Shown here piece after piece: positions 1-11,473 of a stretch of DNA of 64,000 nucleotides (position 1 is the stretch's first letter; each line of letters begins with the position of its first letter). The notes under the pieces are model-generated. The model was given only the letters and a program-made list of their open reading frames with translations, did no database searches and was not told where the DNA came from. The DNA is from Endocalyx cinctus (taxonomy: Eukaryota; Ascomycota; Sordariomycetes; Amphisphaeriales; Apiosporaceae): the NCBI GenBank assembly GCA_001600455.1, contig BCKC01000004.1, positions 3,894,915 through 3,958,914 on the forward strand. The letters are read 5' to 3'. Made by a program: the position numbers and the translations under genes.

Positions 1-2137
1 AGTAATTAATACTTGAATACTCAAGTTCAGTACGTATACTCCGTATAAATTGCTATAAATTGATAGGTAGAAATACTCCGTAGAGGTACGTACCTACCTA
101 GGTAGGTACCTAGGTAGGTATAGCTTTATAGGCTATTACTAATTAATATTAGCGTAATTTCTTATCAACAATTCCGCTAATCTGCTAATGTCCACGGGTG
201 TTCACTTAAGCTGACTGGCTTGACGCTGACTGAATTACGCAGTAGATACAAACTTCAAATTCAAATTCACCTCGGCAGGCCTTTCCATTATGCATAGTAC
301 AGTACAATTAATTAAACTTGCATACCGTACATGGTAACATTGTGCACAACATCTACGGGTATGTATCCGTCCTCCAGCTATGTCGTGTTTAAATAATCAG
401 ATGACCAATCCCATATCCATACCATTCATTTGTCTTTTTTTTTAGAATACAATATTACAAGTAATTCATCAAATGTCGATATCCTATACTATTGGCCAAT
501 TGGATATGGCTCCGGAATGATTTTAACCCTTGGAACTGCAGCCACTTAAAAGAAATCACGTTCTCACGTGAATTGGCGATATGAACGTGAGAATATCTCC
601 ACAATAAGCGTTTCCATTTAAAACAAGATAACGCGTCGTAACCCCAACCACCTCATTTTATTTAATTGCTTTTCTTCTTTTTTTTTTCTTCTTCCCCGTC
701 TCCTCATCTCTTATCAACTTTCATCGCCTCCTCTCCGCGAACCAGGCTATCTACAATTTTAAGCTACTATTATAATCTTCTTTTTTTTACTTATTCGTAC
801 ATACCCTCTTTTATTTCTTTTTCTCTCTTTTTTACCCCCTTATACTGATGTCAGTGTGGCTTTTAAAAGCGGAATTCAAACAGTTGAACATTTGGATTAT
901 GATGATCTAACGAACTACTATTTTTTTTAAGAAATTTACTATTTACCAAAGGAATTCATGCGCTACTTGTTCCAACCTCCTGAAATATCCAGTGACTCAT
1001 ACGTTTCAATTTATTTCCCATTTTGGTGAATACGACCCTCCTTCATGGATAGTTCCGTCCTCCTAAAGTTTAAGAAGATGGGTCTTAAAGGTGGGTGTAT
1101 TTATTATATCTCTACTAGACACAATCAAGAAGAAGTCTTCACGATCAGCAGAAAGATTTTCTTTTTCTCCTCGTATATTACCTCGTTCAAAGCCATTGTC
1201 GTTTTGAATATAAAAGAATTCAGCTGCAAGAGACCTATCATTTTCGGCTTGCTGCAATTGAGAGGATAAGGCAAACACCTGCATGTGGCTTCTTTAAGTT
1301 CATCCTTCATTGATCGTCTTTCATTAATCCCAAAAGGGACAAGTGATTCAGGGGGTTCTCCGATACGACGATTGGCAATGACAATTTGCTGGGAACACGA
1401 CAGGGATTCAAATAAAAACCACTTTACGCGGTGTGTCATACCACCCACATTCGCGACACGTAGCCCACAATACTTTTTCTAAACTCGTCATTAGTACATC
1501 AACTTATCTTGTTTCCGAGGGGCAGTGAGTTGCTAGGCAACCTATTCCGTACAGATTACCGTATTGTCCTACTCCCATTATTCACCAGGAACACACAACG
1601 GCGAGAGTAAGTGTCTTTGAGCCTGATAGATCCCATTTCATCTTTCCTTGTAGCCATGGCGCTTGGCCATCCTTGCCGGCGTCTTTTTTCCTATTTCTTC
1701 AGTAATTTATCTCTCTTAGTGGTCGAGTATAGGGGAGAACAGTGGTTGCCTTTGAGCCCCTTATCTTACCGTCAAACGAATCCCTTCATCTTGTTAGTCG
1801 TCATTGTCTCCCCACTGTGGCATGTCCTCTCATCTTAACATCCTCGATTCCCAGCTTGATGTGATCTGCTAACTTAATTACCCAGCTGTTGAAGAAGTTG
1901 ATTTGAAAGTGTTGGCCTATATTTCTTCTTAACCCTCCTCACCGACTTTCACATAAATACCTTCCGTGACTCACTCAATTTTTTCCCTATCCATACGTTC
2001 AATTCTATAGCAAAACCCAAGGCTATAGACCATCACTCCACACCTACCTGTGCACTTCTTATTTTCGACTATTACCACTTCAAAAATTTCCATTTGAGTC
2101 GAAATCAAGCCCACACTCTCTTAAGCTCATCATCATA
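1..2137. other. Intergenic, AT-rich, no gene seen
   Basis: I see no convincing gene here; the open frames are short and biased in composition. Positions 92-120 hold nested CCTAGGTAGG-type palindromes. Two copies of TACTCCGTA lie at 37-45 and 74-82. A pyrimidine-rich tract at about 660-840 looks like promoter or leader DNA. The last 150-200 bases are the presumed promoter and 5' leader of the Myb-like gene at 2138. Confidence 0.6.
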
Positions 2138-3001
2138 ATGTCGGCCAACAATGACACGCCAATGGCCAGGTTTCTCTTCGCTATATTGAAACAGAAAAAC
2201 CTAAAGGATGTAAGTCGATCTCTTTTTTTTCCCTGCGAATTTCGACATCAATTGTGGGAATAATCTAACATTTTATCCTAGATTGACTGGAATCAAGTAG
2301 CCAGTGATCCGATATTAACCCAGCCAGTTACCAATGGCCACGCCGCCCGAATGCGATACTCTCGCTTCAGAGCACAAATGCTTGACACCAAGCCAAATCG
2401 ACGAAACCGACCGAGCGCGCCCAGATCGCGAATCAACAAATCTAAGAAAGAGGCGAAAGGCAGCGTGCATGAGAGTTTTAAATCAGAACCAGCTGCGAGT
2501 TCTCATAGTACGCCTGAGCCGTCCGAGACAGTCGAGTCATTCAGGGAGAATAAGCCGAGGATCAAGCAGGAGAGGTCTCAGTACGACTTTAACGACCGAC
2601 TGACACCAGGCTTCACACCTTCCCCGATGCCGCCAACCTTACCAATACGCAGTACGGCCGCCATGCATTCTCGCCTTCTTACCCCTTGCAGTGATGCCGA
2701 TGGTTATACTCCATCGCCGGTCATGGCCTCTACCCCTGAGCCTGAATTTCTTGATTCGCAGTCTCCGATGACATATGATGGTCTACCAATGGGAAATTAC
2801 CACTCTACCTTCACTAGCGCAGCGTGGCCGAGCGTTCCAACGTCTCCATATCCTAGTTACGATATATCTTTCCAATATCAGGATCAAACTGTCAATCCGT
2901 ACAATTTACATCACCATATGCCGCACCACCATACTTCTCAAAGCCCATCAGTCGAACCAGAAGACGACATGCCTTTTGTGAAGCATGAAGACTACGAGTA
3001 G
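2138..3001 (+). CDS. Myb/SANT-like DNA-binding protein (first of three)
   Basis: Two exons, 2138-2209 and 2282-3001, encode 263 residues; the 72-nt intron has GTAAGT and CTAG ends. Residues 10-60 (RFLFAILKQKNLKD joined to IDWNQVASDPIL, then ARMRYSRFRAQML) match the short single Myb-like module common in Pezizomycotina (the Myb_DNA-bind_8 type). It is followed by a basic stretch rich in R, K and N that could serve as a nuclear signal. The rest is Ser/Pro-rich and probably disordered. Three psi-K-x-E tetrads, the SUMO consensus, occur at residues 90-93 (FKSE), 118-121 (IKQE) and 257-260 (VKHE). A histidine-rich patch lies near residue 235. The start was chosen because it opens the conserved module and the splice is in frame. 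DNA binding is inferred from the family; the target is unknown. Confidence 0.85.
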
Positions 3002-4041
3002 TATCCGTTGAACGTGCGGTTTTGATGCATCGCTCATTAGGTGGCTAGTTTTGTACTGGTATTCATGATTTAACGACAATATTGCTATGAAAATGACACT
3101 CATCTACACATAGTGTCACGGTTAGGCGTTACTGGTAACGACTTGATGAAACGGATTTTTATTTTGGTAACTTGGTATTTAAACGAACGGTAAAAGAAAT
3201 TGCGAGCACATTTATTATTCACAAAGCTTTCCTTGATGTTTGATAGAGATAGTAGAGTGATTCGTCTCCACTGCGTAGGCATTGTCTCTTTTCACTGAAC
3301 GATCGCATCCTTCATTGCTGTCTTTTCTCAATCAATATTGTGTGAGCGACTCATCTGTACAAATACCTAGTTCGTAGAAACGATTCCTGCACAAATTGTC
3401 AGCTCTTCCTACATAGGTTCTGTAATATGAAAGCATATTGATTGAAAATACTTGATCTTATCCATTTCTGCCTGTACTTCTTAAGGGCACGTGGTGGTAT
3501 TGACGTCCACTTCCACCTTAGTCATACATATCACCTATATGTACTATGGATGTAGGTTGGTACTCTGATCTAGGTGACGTAACATCCGACCGAGGACAGA
3601 GTATCTGGATCTAATCTTTTTGAAAAAAACTCGGATAACAATACAACCAGTAAATGGGACGAAGATTATGACTATTTACCATACGCTATTCCCAAATAAG
3701 TCCCGGTGGGAGGACGTCGAAGGCAAGTGTGGAGGCAGCATTTTTCGGATAATTATTTTCCACCTACACTCACGCTGCTACGCCAAGTCCCTGCCAAAAA
3801 AAAAAAAAAAAAAAAGGGATATTGAGCTTCCCCACAGGACGGATATTATTTATGGATTATAACATAGTATAACTGAAACTTGATTTTTAATTACCGTTTT
3901 GACATCTACCGAGGTGTTCTTCATGGCGCATCATATTGCTCGATTATAAATGGGTATGTCCCTGCTGTATTTCGTCAAAATGAAGTTGAAGGAGAATAAG
4001 CGCATTCTCTCCCTAAAGCATCAAGTTTACCAATCACCGCC
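3002..4041. other. Intergenic, no gene seen
   Basis: This is the 3' region of the Myb-like gene and the promoter of the acetylesterase gene. A 20-base poly-A run lies at 3796-3815. I see nothing else I can support. Confidence 0.6.
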
Positions 4042-4901
4042 ATGAAGTTTACATCTTTCCTCTCCGTCGCGGCTTCCCTACAGTTAGCCAACGCCGGCCC
4101 GCTCCTCGCCGCACGGGCACCGAAGTTGCTGATCTGCTCGGATTCGACCACGGCGAACTATGATAGCTCGTCGGATCTTCAGGGGTATGCTATGAACACT
4201 TCTTGAAAAGTTTCAACCTGCTAACGGCGACACCTAGATGGGGATACTACATTGGAGATTACCTCTCCATCTCCGTCACCAACCTGGCTCGGAACGGCCG
4301 CTCGACCCGCTCCTTCATCAATGAGGGGCTCTGGAGCGAGCTCCTCGACTCCACGTCGGCGGGCGACTTCGTGCTCATCGAGATGGGCCACAACGACGAC
4401 GGTGACCCAACAACGGACGAAGACGACCGGGCCACGCTCGCGGGCACGGGCGAGGACACGGTAACGGTGACGACCTCGTCCGGCGAGCAGGAGGTCGTGC
4501 ATACCTTCGGGTACTACCTCCGGGAGATGATCGCCGACGTGCAGGCGCTAGGCGCGGTCCCGATCATCTCGGGTATGGTCAACCGGAACTACTGGGACGG
4601 CGAGACCCTGCAATCGGACTGGCCGTTCGCGACGTACGCGCAAGAAGTGGCGGAAGAGGAGGGCGTCGACTACGTTGACCATACGCTGTACTCGGTCGTC
4701 AAGTGGCAGAGCTTGGGGGCTACGGAGGCGAAGACGTATTTCCCCGATGATAACACCCACACGGACTGGGACGGTGCCAAGATCAACGCGGAGACCTTCG
4801 TTCAGGCTGTTAAGTATCAGTGCAGCGGTACGAGTCCCTTGGAGCAGTACTTAAACGACGTTGGTCAGGCGGTGAGCAGCCCGAGCGAGCAGAGTTGTTA
4901 G
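4042..4901 (+). CDS. Secreted rhamnogalacturonan acetylesterase (CE12, SGNH hydrolase)
   Basis: Exons 4042-4184 and 4238-4901 give 268 residues; the intron is 53 nt. Residues 1-18 form a signal peptide (KFTSFLSVAASLQLANA). All SGNH blocks are present: block I SDSTTA with nucleophile Ser35, block II RNGRSTRSF, block III GHND at 98-101, and block V DNTHTDWDGA with the Asp219/His222 pair. This is the rhamnogalacturonan acetylesterase family, which removes acetyl groups from the rhamnogalacturonan I backbone of pectin outside the cell. The length is close to that usual for the family. Block I starts with Ser where Gly is common. The coding region is clearly richer in G and C at third positions than its AT-rich flanks. 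It stands alone, with no other pectin gene in the window. Confidence 0.9.
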
Positions 4902-6769
4902 TGGCTGGTGGGTAGGGTGTATGGAAGTTGACATAATCTCTCGAATTTTGAAGCTATACATGCTCTCATTTATCTAGAGGGGAATCAATTGTCTAGTCCG
5001 ATATACTTGAAATCCTCACCTATATGAACTACAAGAAGCAGAGTATCTACCAAGTGTAAATTACTGGTTACTTAAAATTCTTACGAAGCATGAATATATT
5101 ATTTATTTACTTAGCACGATTTATTTTATTACTATTAATGTAAGTGCCAGGTGTCAGATACTAGCTAGCTACCAGCTACCCTGGTGTGAATGTATTATTA
5201 CGATGTAAACTATGTATATATGTGTGTGGTCCCCTTCCCATTTGTTTTGTATGAAGAGGGGTCAGGAATCAATATATTACTGAGCCCTGTCCCTACCTAG
5301 CTGGTAATTACCATGCGTGCTGTACTCCCACTCCGGTAGACCACTTTTCACACAGTAATTAAGCAAATTAACATATGTAACCTATAAAGGAAAATCTACA
5401 GCATAAATATTCGGATATGTGTGAAATCTAATGTTATTTCTGGCTCTTCAATAATATCCAGATGATAATAGACAAAAATATGGTTTAGAAGGTGGGGGAA
5501 CTTACCTTCTAGACTATATAAACCACAAATAGAATTTGTCTTGATAAATTGTCTCTTTTACCATATATATAGTGTAGTACCCACGAAATTGCAGATGATG
5601 TCCAAAACTTCGTTTAATACCTCTACCGATGATATGTCCTGCCTTTTGGATAAACTCACCATTTGGTTGAGTATACCGCCTGATCATAAATAGTCCCAAG
5701 CCAGATTTAGGTTAGTATCACTAGAGCTAGGAGTGGAGTAGACATTTCAAGATATAGATATCATGAGAAACCTCCTTCCATATACATCATGGGATATCGC
5801 GTATTGAACATTTTATATATGTATTTGCGAGTTGGAAACTATTGAAGGCACTCCGCTGTACATACTAGCTTCAAAAGCTTCACACGTTATTCTCAAGTAG
5901 CAATTGCTCTTCGTGATATTAAATACGAGGTATCAGCCAAAAGCTCTAACAAGGAAAAAGAGTAGTTTATGGAACAAAATAGAATCAAAGAGAAAAATAA
6001 GTTTAAGATAATTACTAAAATACAAAAAAAAATAATTATATCACTGACAGCCTTCTTCCATATTCCCAGGCAATATGTATATACGAATCTGGTTTTAATA
6101 TGCCCAGGGAAATCACATCGGTACCCCTTACGGGTATTAGGTACCAACATCTTTCCAGTTGATCCATCTGATATTACAGTTATTCCTCACGTGGTTGTAG
6201 CCTACCCAGCAAGAATCACCTGATTTTAACGAAGAGCGCCATATCCAAAAGAAATATGCATCTTAATACATACAAAACAGTAACCATTGGGTAATAGAAG
6301 ACCTTGGCAGCTACACTTGATTGCCTTGATAGTAAACATCATTATATGAGAGGAAGCATTTACAGCAGATAGGGTACATACAAACATTGTTGCCTGATCA
6401 ATTTCCAAGTATGTAGCTTCCCAAACTTTTGTAACCATAGAACCGACTGCTTCCCATATGTTGTTTACTCAATGTTTCCACTGCCTTTTCCGCGTTCCAC
6501 TGTATTCCACCCACAAGTGCGTACCTAACATACATGCCTACTAATTAATTATCCCCAAACATTTTTCTTCTAGTACTACTCCACAACACATCCAATAACC
6601 TTCTTCATTACCGTATAGACAGTTCAACATCTCTAAATCTACTCAAACCACCAAATAAATCACCCATCTACCAATCATCAAGGTAAGTAGTCAAACGCCT
6701 CTGCTCACCTCTTTTTAGGTGGCCTGGAAGCTTTGTTCTTCTACCTAAAGTACTAATATCGATCTGAAG
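4902..6769. other. Intergenic, no gene seen
   Basis: This stretch of almost 1.9 kb is AT-rich. Short open frames on both strands show no recognisable motif. The last 200 bases are the likely promoter and leader of the next Myb-like gene. Confidence 0.55.
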
Positions 6770-7419
6770 ATGCCTCCGAAGGCTGCCCAGAAAGAGAACA
6801 ACGCTGATTGTGGCGGCGAAGCACCATTCTCCTTCACTGTCACGGAATCGAGACTGATCCTCAATGTCCTGCAGCACTCCAAGCCGATCAAGCTCAGCCT
6901 TGCCGACTGGAATGCTATCGCCGGCGTAACTGGCTTGAAGGATGGTGCCTGCGCAAAGGACCGACTTCGCAAGACTGCGAAGAAGCACGGCGTAAGTGAT
7001 TTCTAATGACATATTCCATTTTGTTATCTACCTTTTTGGCTATCCCCTGTAAGCTTCACTGTCAGCCTTTCCCTCCCCAGCTCCATCCATGCACTGCCAC
7101 CGGCTTAATTATTGCTACTTCATCGTCAACGTACTTATAAGTCTCACCATTTATTATGATGTAGTTTTTCGAATCCATCATTGCCGATGATGATGGTCCT
7201 TCTACCGTTGCCACTCCCAAGGGTGCTGGTCAGAAGCGAAACAAGGCGTCTGGCGGAGAGGACGGTACTACCACGGTCGATGATGAAGCCGAAGAGATGT
7301 TTGCCAGCCCAAAGAAGAAGGTGAAGTCCACCAAGAAGAACGGTTCCAAGACTCAGGCTTCCACCGCTGGAGATAAGGAGGACGAGGCTAATAAGGGTGA
7401 GGATATGGATGTGGCCTGA
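6770..7419 (+). CDS. Small Myb/SANT-like, histone-tail-like nuclear protein (second of three)
   Basis: Exons 6770-6991 and 7165-7419 encode 158 residues; the intron is 173 nt. Residues 20-80 (FTVTESRLILNVLQHSK, LSLADWNAIAG, CAKDRLRKTAKKHG, then FFESI) have the three-helix layout of the fungal single Myb-like module seen in its two neighbours. The C-terminal half alternates acidic and lysine-rich patches (DDEAEEMFASPKKKVKSTKK), giving likely nuclear localisation. There is no zinc finger or catalytic motif. The start ATG opens the only frame that joins in phase to exon 2. The chromatin or transcription role is inferred from family likeness. Confidence 0.75.
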
Positions 7420-8628
7420 AACATGAACCCTCGGTTATTGTACTCTGTGCCTACGTCTGTATGGTTACATTGAGTCAAATGCATAGCCTATTTCAAGTAA
7501 TCCCTATCTCTAGGGAGTGAACAAGGGCCTTCACACCGCCTATATATGGCCAAAAGAATCACTACTAGAATTGGTGATTAGGATTCGATAGTACACCTTT
7601 GCAATTATCTGCCTTGTTCTATGCATATGACAATGAAAATACATAAAACATATGGACGTCTTCATTCTTTGCTTTCTAAATATGTGACTGCTTTCTTTTA
7701 CATCCTTGTGTGAATAAGGTGGATAAACGATTCTATGAATTTGAAGCTCTTGATATTTGAGGGATAGTTAAAGAGGAGATCACTTCAAGACACTTGCCAT
7801 CCATCAAAGTATTGATATCCATATATATTATGTAGACTATCCTGTCCTGCTCTGTCCAGTCTTGATTTATCCTACTAGTTTGCTATTATGCTCTTTTGGT
7901 GGCCCCTCGAGAGTACTCCTCAAGACTGGCACGGATAGTTACAGCAGGAATCAGACCTCGGCGATATTAGTTACTTGCAAACAGAACACCAAGAAATAGA
8001 GAAACAATACTCATTCCAATATTAAAACATCAAGGAAATCCCTGAATACCCTCAAATATCTACAGGGAAGAAATATCTACTTATTCAACACAGGATATAA
8101 ACCTGAGAAAAAAATATATGCCAAGATCTCTCTATACTGTAAAATTCCATAATGATTGTTTGCTGCAGATAGGGAAATATCCCGCAGATAGAAAAAGCAA
8201 TTCTCTACATTGTGGCTTTTCCATGACCAATGGTATGCAACACACCGACTATACTGGAGCAAGAACATAATATCCAAACCTCTGGTTTCAACCGTTTCTA
8301 GGTATGAGTAACTAACCCGGTATGCCTGCTCTATTGTTCACACACTTAGGCAATTGCAAAGTACTCTTTCCGTCGTAACCATGTACTGACATTGTAATCA
8401 GCTCGACTAAATTTTAGCAGTTACGTTTTACCACCAAGGTCCCCTCCCGCTTGACTATTTAAGTCTTGTCTCCCGACCCTTCTTTTACTCACACCCATCT
8501 TTCTTCATCATCTTCCACAACTTTCTCAACCTTCGAACCTTCGAACTTTCACCTTCTACTATTCACATTCTTCACCAAAGACTATTATCAATAAATACCC
8601 AATACTTCCATCATCTACTGTCGTCAAC
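7420..8628. other. Intergenic and promoter, no gene seen
   Basis: The stretch is AT-rich, and no coding frame looks real. The final 150 bases are pyrimidine-rich (CTTCATC-like) and end at the next Myb-like start, as is typical of a fungal 5' leader. Confidence 0.55.
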
Positions 8629-9943
8629 ATGGCTCCTCAGGATACCGACGGACAGTTTCGATTCCTCATCGCCTGCATTCGTCACTCTGCCAATGGCAAG
8701 GTAAGTGAACACTTCTTACGTCGTGTCGCATCCATGATTTTATGATTTGAGAACATGATCATGATACAGATATATCCTTCTTCCCTATGTCTTCCCTCTT
8801 TTCTATTTTGCATCAATTAATATCGTACTCTCGGCGAACTCCCCTCACACCCGTACCATCTTCGCTTCTCCGAGACTCAAGTTCATATCACAATCATGTC
8901 GCTGCAATAGCCCGTGCAAACCCCACCTGTACCATTTTCACTGCTGCTAGAGACTACCTTTTTTTTTCACCATCCGCGCTTTCTCATGAATCTCATCATT
9001 AAAATAATTAATTAAGTAATTACACTATTAGCAGATGCAAGTTACTAATTTAAATTACAGGTCGACTTTACCCAGGTCGCTGACGAATGCGAGATTGTCA
9101 GCAAAGGCGCAGCGTAAGTTCCTAAAATCATGCTAAGATATTTTATTTGTGCTTCGTGTTATTACCTTTAACTAGAGCATCGCTGATAATTTCCACGCAT
9201 AATACAGTGCCAAGCGATATGAGCGTCTCATGAAGGCTCATGGCATTGGCACTGGTGCTGGCCTCGGAACTTCTCCCAAGAAGGACACCCAGGCGGGCGC
9301 TGCCAAGCCCAAGGGCCGTGCTATCAAGAAGCGCAAGCTTGAGTCGGACGAAGACGACGATGAGCCGAAGAAAGTCAAGACTGAACTCAAGACTGAAGTC
9401 AAAGGTGAAGTGAAATTCGAAGATAGGATAACGGTGAAGGCAGAAGTGAAAGCGGAGCGATATACGGATGATGATTTGGCGACTAATACCACCGTAAAAC
9501 CCGGATCTACTTCTGGGCCGGCAATGACTTACCTTCAACATATACCAAACACACCTTCGCAAGCAGGCTCGTCTTTAGAGTCTAGTCAGATCCTGGAAGA
9601 CGATGACGATGTCTTAGTCGTTTCGGCAAAAAAGAAACCCAACAGTAACAAAAATGCCCGAGAAGTTTCAGCTTCCAGCGGCAGCAACATACCATATCGT
9701 CTTTACAGCCGCCAACATCATCATCATTCGTATTCGCATCCACACTCTCACCTGCTAGATATCGGCGTCCCAACTACTCACTCTTTCAATTACGGAACTA
9801 ACATGGATCTTCAACAGCAGACGCTCCTACCTACCCGGTCGATGACGATGATGGCAGTGCCTGATTCCTCTTCCTTCCCAGATGAACTTCACACTACCAC
9901 ATATTGGACTTTCCCCAACCACGACGTAAACAGTTCTCTCTAA
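8629..9943 (+). CDS. Myb-like DNA-binding protein with a psi-K-x-E array (third of three)
   Basis: Exons 8629-8700, 9061-9113 and 9208-9943 give 286 residues. Residues 8-54 (GQFRFLIACIRHSANGK, VDFTQVADECEIVSKGAA, AKRYERLMKAHGI) match the fungal single Myb-like module closely. A bipartite basic/acidic stretch near residues 80-94 (AIKKRKLESDEDDDE) is a likely nuclear signal. Residues 98-125 then hold six psi-K-x-E tetrads (VKTE, LKTE, VKGE, VKFE, VKAE, VKAE), the SUMO-acceptor consensus. A His-rich patch (HHHHSYSHPHSH) lies near residue 165. The first intron is long for this genome (360 nt); the second is 94 nt. The gene is probably a transcription or chromatin factor. The family assignment is secure and the targets are unknown. 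Confidence 0.88.
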
Positions 9944-11473
9944 GAAGTTTTTCTCACTGTTTCTGTCTTCCCTTGCATACACTTAGGTTGCCATTGCGGT
10001 GTCTTATAGTGAGGAAACATAGATGCTTCGGTATGTTTCTCCTAGATTATGTTATTAGACCCTCTATGAAAACTAACCTGTGGTAGCCTGGTCGGATATA
10101 TGAAGGACGGGGAGGAATAATAGTAGAGGTGGCATGGTCTTCATGATAACGATGCGATGGACTTTCCTTTTTTTCCTAGTACACTGATGATATCAATGTG
10201 GAACGCCGGCACAAAACGTCTATTATGACCTTTAGCTGCTTTTCATAGATGGTAAATAAATCAAAAAATTACGTTTTCTCTCTTTATGAAGTGTGTTTAG
10301 TATTCGCTGTCTTATCTTCGTGACAACGTCATTGTTTTCTCGCGAGCCTCTATGTCCGCTTTTTCTCTATATCGTATCCCGTTGGATTGTAGTGAACCTC
10401 ATTGTATGACAACGAAGCGTAGACATATATTTTCTTATATTGTAACCCTGAATTGGCCAGTGAAAGTTTCAGTATCTATCTAAACGTTGCGATCTCCATC
10501 AATACCACCCAAGCATAACATTCTGAGCCTCACCCTTTGTTCCCTCCTCTCTCCCTCTCGCTATAATTTTTTTGAGCTAATATTCAGAAGTTAATAATAG
10601 AAATTTGTTACTGCGATTGTATGATAGTTTCTTCTCATGATAACCCGTAGAATGCGTTATTTCCCAATGAAACTGTAAATGTAAAAATAACTGAAAAACA
10701 ACCCAAGCAAATAAATAGCTACCAAAAACGATACGCAGGGTCAGGCTATCTTAGCCATTTCTGTTTTTCCTCTACTGACGACGCCTTACGAGCTCTTCAA
10801 GGGATTTAATTTAAATAACATATTTATGATTAACCGTCTTTTCTACCCAGGCGAAACATTATCGGCCAGTGATAAGGGATAAATAAAGCCACAGCGTATG
10901 TGAATAACCCTGATGACCATTAATATCCTGGAATTTACCTAAAATTCTCGAGGCAGCTACAGAGTAAGTACATTTATATTGATAGCAACACATCTCGAAT
11001 ATGATACACAATCATTCCAGCTTGTTTATCAGCCCTTGATGCTGCTCGATTAAAAGCTTCGTGGGACAATAAATTTAGTTATGGGAGACTATTCCTTACT
11101 TCTTACCTTATGATACTAGCTACCGACTGATTATCGATCTACTCCCGGAAAGCTCATTAGTTTATGCTAGAGACCAGCCAAGTTTCGAGACGGATAGAGA
11201 AGACAGATTACATGGGTACTAACCAGACCCGCCACGACTCGCGCGCTCTGCTTATGTCAGCGCCCCCCTTTCCAAGAGATAACGGGCGCTGGAGAGTATT
11301 TGATTTGTATGTATTTTCCACATTTCCAGCTTATCCAGACTCTACGTATATGGCGGAAATTTCGCAGAAGCGTTCCATCGTTCCAAAAACTAGATTGTAA
11401 CCATCTCGCCAGTGAGGACAGGGTTCGAATGTAACGCACGACTAGTGCCATTCGCAAGACTTCGCTAGACCCG
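9944..11473. other. Intergenic, no gene seen
   Basis: This 1.5 kb stretch lies between the third Myb-like gene and the HET gene. An open frame at 11164-11400 has no family-like motif and I do not call it. Confidence 0.55.
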
